Below, in pieces: positions 13,872 through 26,055 of a stretch of DNA of 64,000 nucleotides. Numbering within the stretch: position 1 is the stretch's first letter; every line of letters starts with the position of its first letter. The stretch comes from Punica granatum (Eukaryota; Streptophyta; Magnoliopsida; Myrtales; Lythraceae). The notes below the pieces were generated by a model, which was given only the letters and a program-made list of their open reading frames with translations, was not told the origin of the DNA and did no database searches. Both the position numbers and the translations under genes were made by a program. Location of the stretch: the NCBI RefSeq assembly GCF_007655135.1, contig NC_045128.1, positions 33,264,811 through 33,328,810 on the forward strand. Direction: 5' to 3'.

Positions 13872-14135
13872 TGTGTTGGATATTCTTGTTAGGGAAGGGG
13901 CAATGGGACAGTCTTTCTGATCTGATGATGTGGGGAGGGATAAGGGGTTGGGTCAAACATTTCATAGTCAAAGATCCGAGGAAGGAGGGCGGGAAAGAGT
14001 GGAAGGTAGTTATTATAGTTAACCCTTGGTCAGATCTAGGAGTAGGAGTCCTCGGATTAATTTAAGGATGTTTTGTTATGAATGTTGAAATCTCACGCGG
14101 CCACGTCATGAATTGGCGAACCGTCTTTCCCTTCT

Positions 14136-14313
14136 CAAAGGAGAAAATATTGAGTGAGTAATATACAACCAAATTGTTGTGTAAAACTCTATCCCCGAAT
14201 GACACGTGTCCAATCAAAAAGAGAGAGAGTTGTTTAGTGGAACACTTGTCACTCGGGATGGAGTTTTACATGACCACTTGACTATGTATTATTCGCCCAA
14301 TATTTTCCTTGGA
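14136..14313. mobile_element. MITE-like element with about 80-bp inverted repeats
   Basis: The left arm (about 14136-14215) and the reverse complement of the right arm (about 14235-14313) align over most of their length. Shared blocks include AAAATATTG, GTAAAACTC and ATCCC, plus a CACGTG-like core that has become CACTTG on the right. There is no coding potential. The terminal motif AAATATTGRGTGAGTA recurs in the element at 48978-49141, so the two may belong to one family. Confidence 0.65.
14201..14210. promoter_or_regulatory. Palindromic G-box GACACGTGTC
   Basis: Perfect 10-bp palindrome around a CACGTG core, the binding site class of plant bZIP and bHLH factors. It lies inside a MITE arm, between two divergent genes. 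Confidence 0.5.
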
Positions 14314-15056
14314 CACTTGTACGCTCTAGAGTGGGTTGTTCTGACGCTAGTCATCCTGTCGAGATTTGAAGTTGTTTGGATTGTCAATTAACATCAATTC
14401 TAACCGGAGAAAGGTTTTTTTTTTCTAATTTTACTTTCGGAGTTGGATTTCCCCTACCGTTCAAATCGAAATCGACAGAAACAAAAATGTTAATTTTGAG
14501 CATTCATTGTGAAATTAAATGCGCGGCAATGCAACGGACCACTTCACTCGTAGCACAAAGAAAGCCAAAATTATTCGATTACTCGACCCATATACTTGCC
14601 ACCGGTGGGCGGATTTTATCGATAGTACAGGGATCAGTAAGGAATCCACTATAAGCACTTTGCGGCTGGGATAACCACACTCCTATTTGAGAAATTTTCT
14701 CTAGCCAATAAGGTGAAAACATCTCGTAATCTCACTAAAAAAAAAAACCAAATCCGTTATAAATGGGCTTGAACGGGCCGAATTAAATATTGGGCCTGAA
14801 TTTGATTTTCGAAGCTTGCCCGATGCAAGCCCAGCCCGAATATTTCAGACCAATAAGAAAGATCTAATCCTCACAAAATGACAAAAGAAAAAGGCAAAAA
14901 AGCAAAATAAAGAAATAAAGGCGGGAAAAGGAAACTCCGTTAGTTGGCTCCGCAATCTCCGTTAAAAAGCAAAAGGCCGTCTTTTCCCGGCAAAGGTGCA
15001 CTCACTCTCTCACTCGCCCACTCGACACCTTTCCTCTTTCTTCCTCTTCCTCTGTC

Positions 15057-15062
<6 letters not shown>

Positions 15063-15094
<32 letters not shown>
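15063..15094. repeat. (CT)n tract in the WEB gene 5' flank
   Basis: CT dinucleotide run in the predicted leader or promoter of the WEB gene. Confidence 0.9.
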
Positions 15095-15101
<7 letters not shown>

Positions 15102-15448
15102 TTTTGTGAAATGGATCCAAATCTCAGAGATTTGTTTGTTAAAACCTTTCACCCTCACTCTCTCATCGATCCCTCGAATTCCCAGTGGGCACGAAATCGC
15201 ACGCTCTAACTACCATCCTCTGACTTTCCCCTCACCTCGCCCACCCACCCAAACAGCCTAAGCTTCTCTCCTCAAATGCTCATCATCATCAGCATCAACC
15301 TCCGGCCCCCACCCTCTGAAATTTTTGCAGCAAAAGCTCTCCCAATTAATGTAAGGATGAAGCTTTCACCCTTTAAGGGTACCCCTTTATCTCTCAGTAA
15401 AAGTTAATCTCATCCGTGTGGACCATCTTCGCTCTTCCTCTGTAACAC

Positions 15449-15506
15449 GAGAGAGAGAGAGAGAAGAGGGGGGGGGGGGGGGGAGAGAGAGAGAGAGAGA
15501 GAGAGC
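15449..15506. repeat. (GA)n-(G)n-(GA)n composite tract
   Basis: GA repeat, a run of about 15 G, then GA again, about 180 bp before the WEB start codon. Likely leader sequence and prone to length polymorphism. Confidence 0.9.
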
Positions 15507-15685
15507 TCTTCGTATAGTAGTTTGATTCCTCCCTTCGACATAATCATGACCCACCATCATCGCTCATACTCCCAGAAAGTTTCTTCTTCCCTCGACCGCT
15601 TTTCCTATTATCTATTCCTCTTTAAAGGCCCGCCATACTCTTCAGTGTCTAGCATGCCCCCGCCTAGTTCGTTCCTTGACCTCCC

Positions 15686-18104
15686 ATGGCGGATACTCCT
15701 GACTCGGGGTCCGGGACTGGCTCCAATCCCTTCTGCCACAGCCCCAAATTCAACCACGGGCCGAAGACGCCAAACCTCCGGGCCGAGATCGACACCTCAC
15801 CGCCCTTCGGTTCGGTGAAGGAGGCCGTCACCCATTTCGAGAGCAGCGGAGCTTGGATTCACCTCCACAAGCTCGGGCTCGGACACCACTATGTAAGTTG
15901 TCGGGTTCTAATTTTTGCGCGTTCAACTTTGATTGCTTCGGGTTGATGAATGCTACTAAACATCTACGGAAGTCGTTCGTAAATATTCCGGAAGTCTTGT
16001 CGAAAAGGAAGTCTTCATAGCTGCACATTTGGGCCGCGATCCTTGAAGTGACCTGAAGTTGTGAGAAGTAGTGTTGTCTGATTTGCTGCATTCCGGGCTT
16101 CTTTTTTCTAGAATAAGAGCTTCGCTGAATTTGATGAGAAGTTAGGACAACGACATACAGCTTTGGTCATATTCTTTCATCTAAATTCTCGGAACGAAAT
16201 GGCAGTGCTTACCAAGCAAATTCTGTGCATCCATTGCCTGCATTTGCTGCTTGGATGGCCAACACACACAAGGGGGTTCAAATGTTTGGTTTCTATCGTG
16301 TAGACTGTAGAGCCTCGTCGACCTGTGGGTATGTTCTTGCCGGAAATAATTCGTGATGAAGTGTATTTAGTTCATGTAAGTAGATATATTTGGGAGCCGT
16401 TGTTCGAGTTGGACATACTGAACTGTTGTCTAGATATGTTCGACTAGCTGCGTACATAGAGGAGATTTCCATGCTCTAGATTTTAAATGGACATTTAAGA
16501 GGATGCTTGAGAATGAACACTATCCAAACTATCCTAGGATAACTTTCTCACAAAGCATTTGAACACGAGTACTTTTCCGGTTATTGATGAAATGAGTGAA
16601 GCGATTGCCATTTATGGATATCTCTTGACTTCATGCTTCATTTTGTTAGCTTCAGAATATTGGAGATATCGACATAAAGAAGGTGGAGGAACAGACGCTT
16701 GAGTTAGAGAAAGATCTGATTGTGAAAGAATTGGAGACACTTGATGTCCTAGAAGAACTCGGGACGACTAAAAGGATAGTGGAAGACCTCAAATGGCAGC
16801 TCCAGAAGGAAGCCTTGAAATGCATGGCAGTCACAAACCCAAATGAGCGGATGGCAACTCCTGATATTGGTGAAGTGAATAAGGAAAATCGCGTGTATCT
16901 TCTGAATGGCGCTCAAGATAAATTAGCTGTGGGAAGCTCGAGCCCATGTCCCATGTCATCTCCTGATCTAATCCTGATGGAGCTGAATCAGGCGAAATTG
17001 AACCTTGGTAAGACAATTAATGAGCTCGGCTCCATTCAAACCTCCGTTGAATCTCTCAATGTGAAGATCAAAAAAGAGAAGGCCTTGCTAGAGAAAACTC
17101 GGGAGAGGATGGCATTGAAGTCCTCTACAGTACCGGAGTTGAAAGTGCAACAGAGGAATCACTCACCATATGCCGATAGTGAAGATAGAATCTTGGAGAG
17201 ATCTGCTGACGATGCAAAGGAGGTCCGAGAAATGAACTTCAGGTCCGAGCAATTTGAGGAAGAAATGCCTGTAGTACAACAGGCAAATACGAATGTCATG
17301 AGGACTGCTGAGATGAGGTTAGCTGCGGCAAAGAAGATGGAAGAAGCAGCTAAGGCTGCTGAGGCCGTTGCTATTGCCGAAATCAAGGCTTTGTCGGGCA
17401 ATAATGAGGACATGTTAAGTTTTCTCTTGCCCGAGCCCAATATTTCAATCATCTCCAAAGCCATATCTCCCCTCAACTCAAAGGTTCCAAAAATGCAGAA
17501 GAAGAACACCAGAGAGGCTCTTTTCCAAATCGATGATGGGGTAAGTGTTTCTAGAGTGAGCATCCTGAAGAAATTAGATGATGCAGCAGATGAACTCAAA
17601 CTCAGCAAGCAAGCCTTGGAAGAGGCTCTGCAGAGACTTGAGATTGCGAATCACAAGCAACTCGCTGCTGGGGAGGCTCTAAGGAAATGGGCTCCTGAGA
17701 CCCGCACAAGAGGGGGAACCACCACAACACGGCTGACCCATTCCACTCCTTCAGATCATCCGCTAAGCTCCCCACTTGTGAATCTTCCCAAGCCAACTGT
17801 GGAAAATGAGAGCGAGCCAAAGCCTGTCTTAAGGTCTACTGTTTCGATGAGAGATGTGCTCAGCAGGAAGCAGGTAGTCCTTCCTGAGGATTACATGCCC
17901 AGAAGACAAAACGAGGGCAGAAAGGTTGCGCTAAGTCAAATGCTCAACGAACTCAGAGAGGATATAACATTGCCGAGCAGGTCTGAGGGGAATAATCAGC
18001 AGAAACAGTACATGACGCAGAGGAAGAAGTTTGGTTTCATTCACATATCGCTACCATTGTCGAAGCCTAGTCGAAAAAATGCACATAATTCAGATCTACG
18101 GTGA
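15686..18104 (+). CDS. WEB-family coiled-coil protein (At2g40480-like), two exons
   Basis: Member of the plant WEB family (DUF827; WEAK CHLOROPLAST MOVEMENT UNDER BLUE LIGHT-like), cytosolic coiled-coil proteins, some of which control chloroplast photorelocation. Exons 15686-15892 and 16656-18104 (donor TAT|GTAAGT, acceptor TTCAG|AAT, phase 0) give 551 residues. The N-terminus carries the family signature around SPPFGSVKEAVTHFE and the W-x-H motif; exon 2 opens with NIGDIDIKKVEEQTLELEKDL. Long heptad-rich stretches (about residues 70-120, 165-290, 340-390) contain Ala/Glu/Lys-rich helices and the run KKMEEAAKAAEAVAIAEIKAL. The basic C-terminal part has MRDVLSRKQ and SQMLNEL blocks. The start codon is the first ATG of the only frame that joins exon 2. 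A role in chloroplast movement is family inference only. Confidence 0.92.
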
Positions 18105-19090
18105 TAGTATTAAAAGTTCCATCGGCTATTATTGCTTTGTGTATTCAGATAGCTGTTTTTCTCTGTTTTTTGATGGTGTGTTTGGTCATGTTGTGCATCC
18201 ATTCTTTCTTGTTCATTTCCGATGTTGAGGTATGCTTCGAGTTTCCATCCAGAGTGTATAAGAATTGCTGGCTATATTATTACGATGAGTGTGTGTGTGT
18301 GTGGGTGTTCAGTTATCTGCGAACAGGACCGGGTAAGTAATAATGCTTTATATCATTGTACTTCTCCTCAACGTCCCATTCAGTGATTTAGTACTTGTTT
18401 TGGTTAATATGCATCATAATTACAACTGCAAATCTCATAAGGAGCTGAATTATTTTCACTTGCTCATATCCAAATATTTACTCTCTGTTATTGATGACTA
18501 TATATACCCACGTTAAAGCTCTAAAAATCAGGTCATTCGAGTGAAGACAAAGGGTGAGAAGACCTAAGCTAAGCCGAAGCGAAGAAAGAAGGCCTTGATC
18601 ATTGATTCTCTTATCAGTAATACTGCTAAAAGGTCGGACGAAGATTACAAGTTGAAATCCGAATAAAGAACATTAAAGTAGAGAAAACTAAAAAGGTAAG
18701 GAATTTTGTTAAGTATCAATCTATCAAAAATATAAAGATCCCAAAAACCAATACTGAGATTTGCCGACATTCTCGTTACATTCGTAGACAATGACAGGTC
18801 CGTGGTGCGATATCGGATGAACTGGAGCCACATTTTGATGTGTTATGAACTTGGATGCGCAAAATTGGCACGACTCAAAACCTTAGGGTGCAAAATGTAA
18901 ATATTTCGTTTCTTTCCCTCTTTGGCGCAATTTAACAATTCCCGCGAATAAAAGGGAAGAATGAATTTTCGAAAATGGCATTTTTTAAGACATTTTTAGT
19001 GGGAAAGTTCCAACTTTTTGCCATAAATGGCGGAAGTTTAAAGGCTTTGCAGAAAGTGTAAAGGCAAAAAAGCTTCCAAGCTGGGCTTCA
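18105..19090. other. Intergenic: WEB 3' UTR and HMG-box promoter
   Basis: Holds the WEB 3' UTR (with a short GT repeat about 18290-18303) and the promoter of the HMG-box gene with two E2F-type motifs. No further gene seen. Confidence 0.6.
18921..18945 (+). promoter_or_regulatory. Two E2F-type motifs upstream of the HMG-box gene
   Basis: TTTGGCGC at 18921-18928 and ATTCCCGC at 18938-18945 (extended ATTCCCGCGAAT) both fit the E2F consensus WTTSSCSS. They lie about 145-170 bp before the ATG at 19091. Two matches within 25 bp are suggestive of S-phase control but not proven. Confidence 0.5.
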
Positions 19091-20477
19091 ATGGCGAACC
19101 CGTCCAGAGCCCGGAAAAGGGTTTATCCAATTCGCCGAGCTGCTGATGGGAGCGCCTTTGAGCAGTGGTATGTGCTAACTATAGTTCCCTTCTTCCGTGA
19201 TTTTGAATCAAAATGTACGATGAATTTGGACTTCTTTGTAAATGGAAATGGTTCAGTGATCAGTGTGGGATATCGGTGGCGATTGCGTTGGCGGACATGC
19301 ATGAGTGCCAACCCGGTAAGAAGGAAGTGAAGAGATTCAGAGGGCTCTCTGCAAATCATGACTTTATTCGAGCAGGGGGACAGAGCTTTGCTCATCAGCC
19401 CAGATCAGCCTTCTGTTTCTTCATGTAAAGGTTTTATGCTTTAGAAATGTGATGCTGTAGCTTCCTTGTTTGATGTTGAGCAAAAGAGACTCGATTTAAC
19501 GCAAATGCCATTTGTTCATCCGATGAATGTGCTAAGAATCTCGGTGCCCATCTGCTACAGCCGTTCTATTATCAGCAATGATGGGTGTTCCTGTTTTGAT
19601 TTCTGGGGTTATTGTCTCTCTGTCCGGTGGCTTGGCAGGGAAAGCCTCAGAGAGACCAGCAGCGAAGAGAGTTTCTTGGACTTAGACAGGAAGGGGTTTG
19701 AAATGTGGAAAAACATGTCCGACGAGGTAATGTAATACCCTAAGAAGTCTTGTACAATATGCTGCATCAATTGCTATTCAATAAGTTCTGTATATGATCA
19801 AGGTTTTCCTTTTCTCGTATTACTTTCTGCAGGAAAAGCGGCCATATCTAACTGAGGCCGAAAAGGTGAATGCGGCTTACTATGCTACTTTGCTCAATGA
19901 AGTAAAGGGCATGCAAAAGGTGACTTAAGAGAGTATTCATAGATTGATGTGCATACCATTTCCCAGTAATCAGATATACAGGAACAGAAATATCCGCAAA
20001 ACAGTTCTTATGCTGGTTTTAAGTTGACAACCGACTTGCCTTTTATACTGTCAATGATGTTCCATCCATATGTGATCTCTCTCAACTATGCAATACTTTG
20101 ACAGTCAAAGGTCGAGGACGGAGCCAATTCCCCGATGCTCTGGAAGTTTGACAAGGTGCGGCTATCTCTCTTCCTGACTTTGCTATGCACTCGGGTCTTA
20201 TTGTGCTTAATGAACGTAACATAAAGAGCATCCTTTGCGTTACTCTGGACAGTTTCTTGAAGAATATCAAGACCATGAGGACTCTGATAGCTCTGAAGCA
20301 TCACAGAGCTCTGACTCATATGGATGGTAACTTTTGGCGATTCCCGATTTCCTGAGAAACTGTATTCTAATACCTTTAATCAACTGAAGTTTACGTAATC
20401 TTCAATTCCTTGGCTGTGTCTAATATTACTGCTTTCACACATGAACAAGCAGGCAATGGTCCAGCGATGATTCTTGA
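19091..20477 (+). CDS. HMG-box DNA-binding protein (At5g05330-like), seven exons
   Basis: Small nuclear HMG-box protein. Exons: 19091-19167, 19257-19424, 19639-19726, 19833-19919, 20105-20155, 20253-20326, 20453-20477; the sum is 570 nt, 189 residues, and every junction keeps frame. The N-terminus is basic (RARKRVYPIRR), followed by a C-x2-C-x11-H-x-C arrangement (CDQCG...MHEC) that could bind zinc; its first Cys codon is built across intron 1. The HMG box runs from about residue 70 to 135: QPRSAFCFFME, a helix ending GFEMWKNMSDEEKRPYLTEAEK, then VNAAYYATLLNEV. The tail is acidic/Ser-rich and ends WSSDDS. The short frame reading through 19213-19428 shows exon 2 continuing until the AT|GTAAAG donor. 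Gene models could easily miss the 51- and 25-nt exons. Confidence 0.9.
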
Positions 20478-20552
20478 GAAGAAGTATGTTGACGATTAGC
20501 TGTTTCCTCGAAGGTTTCTCGAATCTCCCTGAATGAGGCAAAACTTTTACAT
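20478..20552. other. HMG-box gene 3' flank
   Basis: Presumed 3' UTR of the HMG-box gene; no distinct signal recognised. Confidence 0.4.
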
Positions 20553-20864
20553 TGTGTTTGTTTTCGGAAAAATATTCAACTCAATTCAACTCAACTCCAC
20601 TTATCTTCAATTCAACATCATAATCATTACTTTTTTTATTTTTTTAATTTTTTTAACCATTCAATTCAATTTTTAATATTAAATTCTCTCAACTATTCAT
20701 TACTTTTTCACAATTCAACAACACAATCATTACTTAATCATTATTTTCTCTCAATTATTTATTATTTTTTCACACTTTTTCTCATAATTCAACCATACAA
20801 TCATTACAAACCAATTAAAATCAAAATTCAACTCAACTCAACTCAACTCTCAATCCAAACGCAC
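20553..20864. repeat. TCAAC-rich MITE-like repeat
   Basis: AT-rich segment bounded by GTGTTTG on the left and CAAACGCAC on the right, with CAACTCAACTCAAC runs just inside both ends. The composition and ends resemble a non-autonomous DNA element. Terminal complementarity is short and imperfect, so the class is not assigned. Confidence 0.45.
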
Positions 20865-21170
20865 TCTAGCCATCGTAAGAGTGACATTAGGAGTTCTAAC
20901 AGACCGGACCCCTCCAGAGATCTCAGGCATCATTAGTACATATGGTTTAACTCCAATGTAAATGTTTTCCTCCAGTTGGATCATCTATCTGATAATGAAC
21001 CGAAAACATCGGGAAATTTTTGTGCGTGTGCATCATCCTTTTTTCTGGATTATGCAGACACAGCATCAAAGGACTGCAAATTCGTACGTTTGCCAAGAAA
21101 AGATCCAATACTCTGAGAATGATTGTGTCTACTGGATATCGTTGTATTGTATTCGCACCATTCTCGTGTA

Positions 21171-21348
21171 TGGACATTTTAGCTCAGCAGGAAAATGACT
21201 GCATTCTCTTCCCGATCAATTGACTAGACCAGAAAGATCATGCATTAATAGGATAGCCATTTCGAGCTGAGATTGGGTAGGTGTATCAATCTTTGGATCA
21301 ATGTAGCTTAGCTTACTTAAATGGCCATTATTACTTGTTAGTAGATGA
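21171..21348. repeat. Dispersed direct repeat, copy A
   Basis: About 178 bp aligning in the same orientation with 22812-22990, sharing TGGACATTTT, CGACTAGACCAGAAAGATCA (first base differs here), GGATCAATGTAGCTT and TTAGTAGATGA with small indels. Confidence 0.8.
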
Positions 21349-21623
21349 TTTTTCCTGCTGCTTTGCTTACTACTCTATTGCCAATTTCCATATTTCTTTA
21401 TTAAATGAAAATATGAAAAATTAAAAATAAAAGTTAATTCTAGACCTTAGAGTAGCAAAAATTCCTTGATACTAATAACTTATTCACGAGAGAGTATTTT
21501 GTAATTACATGAGTTTTTGTTTGACTAAAGGAGATAGGATCCTCGCGTTTGGTTCGCTATGATGTAATAGATAGGCAACAGAATAGATATAGATATGAAT
21601 TGGCAAGGAATTAAAAAACAATA

Positions 21624-21626
<3 letters not shown>

Positions 21627-21654
<28 letters not shown>
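21627..21654. repeat. (AT)n microsatellite
   Basis: Uninterrupted AT dinucleotide run. Confidence 0.9.
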
Positions 21655-21789
21655 TCTTTTGTTATTGAACGGAATTGGAATATGGAAAATTAAATGTTTT
21701 TATTTAATTGTTATATAAATACTGCATTAGAAAGGTAATTAGTATAATATATAATAAATAATTTTTCTAAAAGAAAAAAACTTCAAATC

Positions 21790-22200
21790 ACCATGGCTTT
21801 TCGAAGCTGAGTCCAGCTCCAGTATGCCTTGGACCCCTAGCCTCTCGGGCTCATGAGCCAGCTTGCACTAGGGTTGTGAACCCAACCACAGGGTTTGTGA
21901 GCCCTGACTTCGCCAAACGAAGGCTTAGGATCCTTGGGATGGGGTCTTGACGTCAACCATGAGGCTCGCATGCCCTAGCTTCATCAAACTAGGGCTCAGG
22001 AGCCCTTGGATGGCTAGAGAGACTCTCTTTGTCTTTTTATCTAGCCTTGAATGTTGGTTCTACGAGGTCAAAGTTTCAAAGGCTTGAAATTTCCATGCGC
22101 CGCACAAGTTAAATATGGCCCAATGAGGTTAGATTTGGCCTCATCGAGGCCCAATATGGTCTCGGCAGCTTAAGAGCAGTTGGAGGGTGTTGTGATTTTG
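21790..22200. repeat. GC-richer segment with internal imperfect repeats
   Basis: Unlike its AT-rich surroundings. Two imperfect copies (about 21898-21940 and 21969-22012) share the pattern GCCCT..CTTC..CAAAC..AGG.CT.AGGA.CCTTGG.ATGG. There is no credible protein. Probably a decayed transposon fragment lying between the two direct repeats at 21171 and 22812. Confidence 0.45.
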
Positions 22201-22811
22201 TCACAAGTAGAAATCCGGCGACGGTGACAATGGAGGGGCGACGGAGGGGGTGGTGGCTGAGGAGTAGATTTTTTGAAAATATGATGAATACAAGTGATGG
22301 TATATTGGTATTTTGGGTTCTAATTACAGATGGAAGGAAGCATGGCAATTCCGCATCCATTAGTGATAGGAGCCTATCAGTAATCCGAATTTCAATTGCT
22401 GACACAACACAAACAATGTACGTAATTGAATTGCTATTCATGTAAACCAAAATCCAGTCTTTGTTTGACTAAACGTTTTTTGTTCTTTCAATGTTCATTT
22501 TAACTTTTCAAGATTGTTCTATGTAAATAATCGAGGAAAAATATCACTTTTGATCTTCAAACCTTTTTTTTTCACTTTCCTTCTAATTTTTTATTCGTTT
22601 AATCTAGTCCATAATGTTGCATTTCTTGTTCGTTTTAGTTCTTTCGTCAACTTTCCCATTAAAAAATTACATTTCCGTCCAAAATTATTCTGAGAAAAGG
22701 TTTTATTGAAAAAAAATCGGAAAAAATATTAAAAAGTATGTCCTAGTCAATCAGAATAATAATTCTTGTTGACGTATGATCCCCACGTTTTAATACTTGA
22801 AGGAACGATTG

Positions 22812-22990
22812 TGGACATTTTCGTTAGTAGGAAAATGATCAGATTTTCTTCCCGATCACTCGACTAGACCAGAAAGATCATCTTGCACTGATAGGATAGC
22901 AAAAACCTGAGACTGGCTAGCTGGATCAATCTTCGGATCAATGTAGCTTTGCTCACTTAAAAAAGGCAATTATTTCTTCTTAGTAGATGA
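22812..22990. repeat. Dispersed direct repeat, copy B
   Basis: Second copy of the repeat at 21171-21348, same orientation, about 1.64 kb away, with several substitutions and indels. Confidence 0.8.
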
Positions 22991-23552
22991 GTCCACTATA
23001 AATTTAGGGAGATTGATATATGTACATAGAACAAAAGGGCAACTTGAATTAATTAGAGTCTATTAGACTTACGAATATCAGGCGGTGCACACCGAATAAA
23101 AGGCGAGAGAGATCTTGATATGGGTAAGAACTTGGTTCAAGCCAACTAAATTAGGCTTGGTTTGGAAGTGTTGTTGCTAATAGAGAAGTACTAAAACAAA
23201 AACTGATAAAAAATAAGTGCTGATTTCATAATAAGTTAAAGTGTTTGGAAAAAAAACTAATTTAAAACTACTGAAAGTAAGAAAAACAATTATTAATGCT
23301 TGAAACCAAATAAGCAGAAACAGATTTCATAAACACTTGTTAACCTACTTGAGAAAATCATGTTTGTAACCTTAATTTTCGACCCAAACAGTAATTTCAA
23401 AAACTCTCATTAAATACTAAATCTGCTTAAAATTATAAAGAAAAGTCATTATGAATCCTCTCACCACACGTGTAAACAAACTCTTAGTGACCCAATTGGT
23501 TGAGCTTCACAGGTTGTGGATTATATTTTGACCCTAATATGGGTTAAATAAT

Positions 23553-25414
23553 AGGGCCCATAAGCCCAAACTCTCAATAGAGATCTTGAACAACCCCTTG
23601 GGAAGTGAGTGGTTATGAAGAAAACTAAACCTTCCTAACGGTAAAAAAAGAATGATCAGTATAAGAACTAGAGGAGATCCATTGTTCATGACACTTTCGA
23701 ATCAGACCCCATAATTCTTACACATTTCATTGGCGTCGTCTGTGGGAACATTGAAAAAGGTTGTGACTCCGGTTTTGCCATTGTTGATGTTTCGGCACCA
23801 CCACTGATCCTTCTTCACATCACGCGAGATGACAAAATTTAGCAGATCGTGATCTCTTCTCCCTTGGTCACCAACCAGTGGAGGGCTTTATTCGGGGACG
23901 CTATTGGCTCTTTTGGAAGAAGCACCCGTGATCATTGGGTTCCAACTCTTATTTTTACCCCTCAATCCCCTGCCTTAATTCTTATTCCGCTGAAGGATTA
24001 TGTTCGATTGGTGTTTGAGTCAAGGGACAAGTTTTGTACCGATGGTGAACCACTTCTCAATTGCTCGTCTCTCGGAAGTCATACCAAAGGAGGTCTCCGC
24101 AAGATCCATTATCGTAGCGTGTGATTGGGTTGTAGAACAAGCAGAGCAGTTCCAAAACATCTTCTATCGAGCAGAGCGGAGAATAATGGATGTGATGAAA
24201 GCACATATCATCCAATTGGAATCTCAGCAAACGAGAAGTGGTCTTCTCGTCGTTCCCGTGACGCTCGATAACCCTTTAAGGAACAGAGACTGTGGCACGC
24301 ACCGTGCTGCACTTATGGCACATTGATCAAGAGCCACAATCGCTCGGTGGTCCTGTCATGCACGATGTCAACACTATTGCTCGGTAGCGCCTTCGTTTGC
24401 TTCGGTCAACCTCCCACTACCCCAGTGATGCTCGTCAGCAAAGGCCTTGCTAGCTCATTGTTCAGGAATTCTCCTGCCATGGCATGATCCTTGCAGGCAC
24501 CGTCTCTAACCGGTGTTTTCCTTCCAATTTCTTAAAAGAAAAGTTTTGAACTTAGTTGCTTATGATATAATAATTTGCAATGCATGTCGGTGACAATATT
24601 GCAGTACATGTCGGCGGTAATGATTGAAGCATATTATAGACAAGTTTACACATATATTTCGATGCTCGTTGTGCATGGATTTTGATTTTGAAATTTAATC
24701 TCCTGGTCCATATATTGCGTCTCTCTAGAAACCTTTGGCACTATGGACCGGAAGGTGGCAACAAATGATTATAAGTTTTGGACATTATTGAGGATCCAAA
24801 ATGATTCTTGCATATATATTGTTAACTTGGTATTAGTTTGGTCTTCATCCTATGTTGAGGTAGACTCTTTGGTCCCTCCAATTGCTTTTAGAGTTCAGTG
24901 ACGGGAATTAGGTTTCAGGCAGCCATGAAATGGCAGATTAGAATGCATCGTTTGCTCGACCGCTTCAAGCGTAACTCCGCCTCTAGCGGTCCGAAACCAG
25001 CCCCATTTCAGATAAGCAATCTATTCTGCCTCTTACTCATCTATGTTTATGCTCCCTTTGATCCATTCCACTTCATTATCGTATACAATAAGTATATTAT
25101 CTTAAGTTTGGTGTATTGCATATATCACATGTTATTATAAGCCAAGGTCCTCCTATTACGGAAAACCTTAATTAAAAGATCCCTCATTAGAAGCGACCTC
25201 GTTAAAGTGAGCTTCCTTTGGAGGAGTCCTAAACACAGGAGGCGTGTAGCCCAATCTCTTAATAGAGGCCTTGAAAGACATCTTGGGAAGTGAGCAGCTA
25301 TGAAGAAAATCAAATCTCCTTAAGGGTTAAAAAAGAATGAACAGTATAAGAAGGAGATGAGATCCATTGTTCAAAACACTTTCGAATCAGACTCCATAAT
25401 TCTTACACATTTCA
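23553..25414 (+). mobile_element. Degenerate LTR retrotransposon remnant
   Basis: The last about 170 bp of two LTR-like copies are visible, at 23553-23729 and 25240-25414. Both end GAATCAGAC-CCATAATTCTTACACATTTCA. The left copy is followed at once by TTGGCGTCGTCTGTGGGAAC (23730-23749), the primer-binding-type junction common in plant Ty3/gypsy elements. The 1.5-kb interior has a broken frame (about 24000-24326) that could be gag-derived but shows no protease, reverse transcriptase or integrase. The LTR 5' ends are unclear, so outer borders are uncertain. Confidence 0.6.
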
Positions 25415-25629
25415 GACCCAAAAGACGTCATGATCATTGATTCATACTATGCTTTAAAATTGATACTTATGTCAACAAAAATTATATTTATACAGGTCTA
25501 AGCTCTTTTCAGATTAGTAAAAGGGCAAAAAAAAAAAAAGGACAGAGAGACAATGAATTAGAATGCTAAGTTGAAGTTAATTTGTAGTGCAGTCGGTAAT
25601 GTCTTTCATTTCTCATGAGTGAAATTTTA

Positions 25630-25805
25630 TCGGGGCGTTTGGTTTCAGAGTTAAAGTAACTTTGATTTTGATTTTGATTGTGGAAAAAGACAAATGAGAT
25701 GTTATTATAAATTTGACTTGGAAAACGTGTGTTTTTGTTATCTAGTGGGTAGATTTAAAATCAAAATCATGATTCTAAAATCTAATCATCAAACCAAACA
25801 GGCCC
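25630..25805. mobile_element. Small MITE-like element with GTTTGG termini
   Basis: Left end GGGGCGTTTGGTTT and right end AAACCAAACAGGCCC are near-inverted repeats enclosing about 145 bp of AT-rich sequence with ATTTTGATTTTGATT and its complement. It directly abuts the truncated LTR array that starts at 25806. Confidence 0.5.
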
Positions 25806-26055
25806 TTAGTTCTTTTATGCAATTTAGGTTTTGTTAAACCCTATTTGACCTTTCTGTAAGCCCTAGGGCAAAAGGTGTCGTCTTTTCGGATTATCAATAA
25901 AATTCAGAGCTTTCGTGCTTTGTCCAATCTCGGATTCGAGTTTGATGCCTATTTCCTGGTATTCGTAGAATCAACAGGTATAGAACGTTGTAGTTCCGGT
26001 ATTCGTGCGCGAATCAACGAGTCTGTGACGGTTACCCGCGTTGTACGCTGCGTCA

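Larger units (their letters stand above)
13872..15685. promoter_or_regulatory. Shared divergent promoter region of the DUF688 and WEB genes
   Basis: About 1.8 kb separates the two divergent start codons. It holds a MITE-like inverted repeat (14136-14313), a palindromic G-box inside it (14201-14210), several TGGGC/GCCCA site-II-type motifs (14764, 14791, about 14827) and long CT and GA tracts plus a G-run (15063-15094, 15449-15506) that probably fall in the WEB 5' leader. No other gene seen. Confidence 0.6.
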
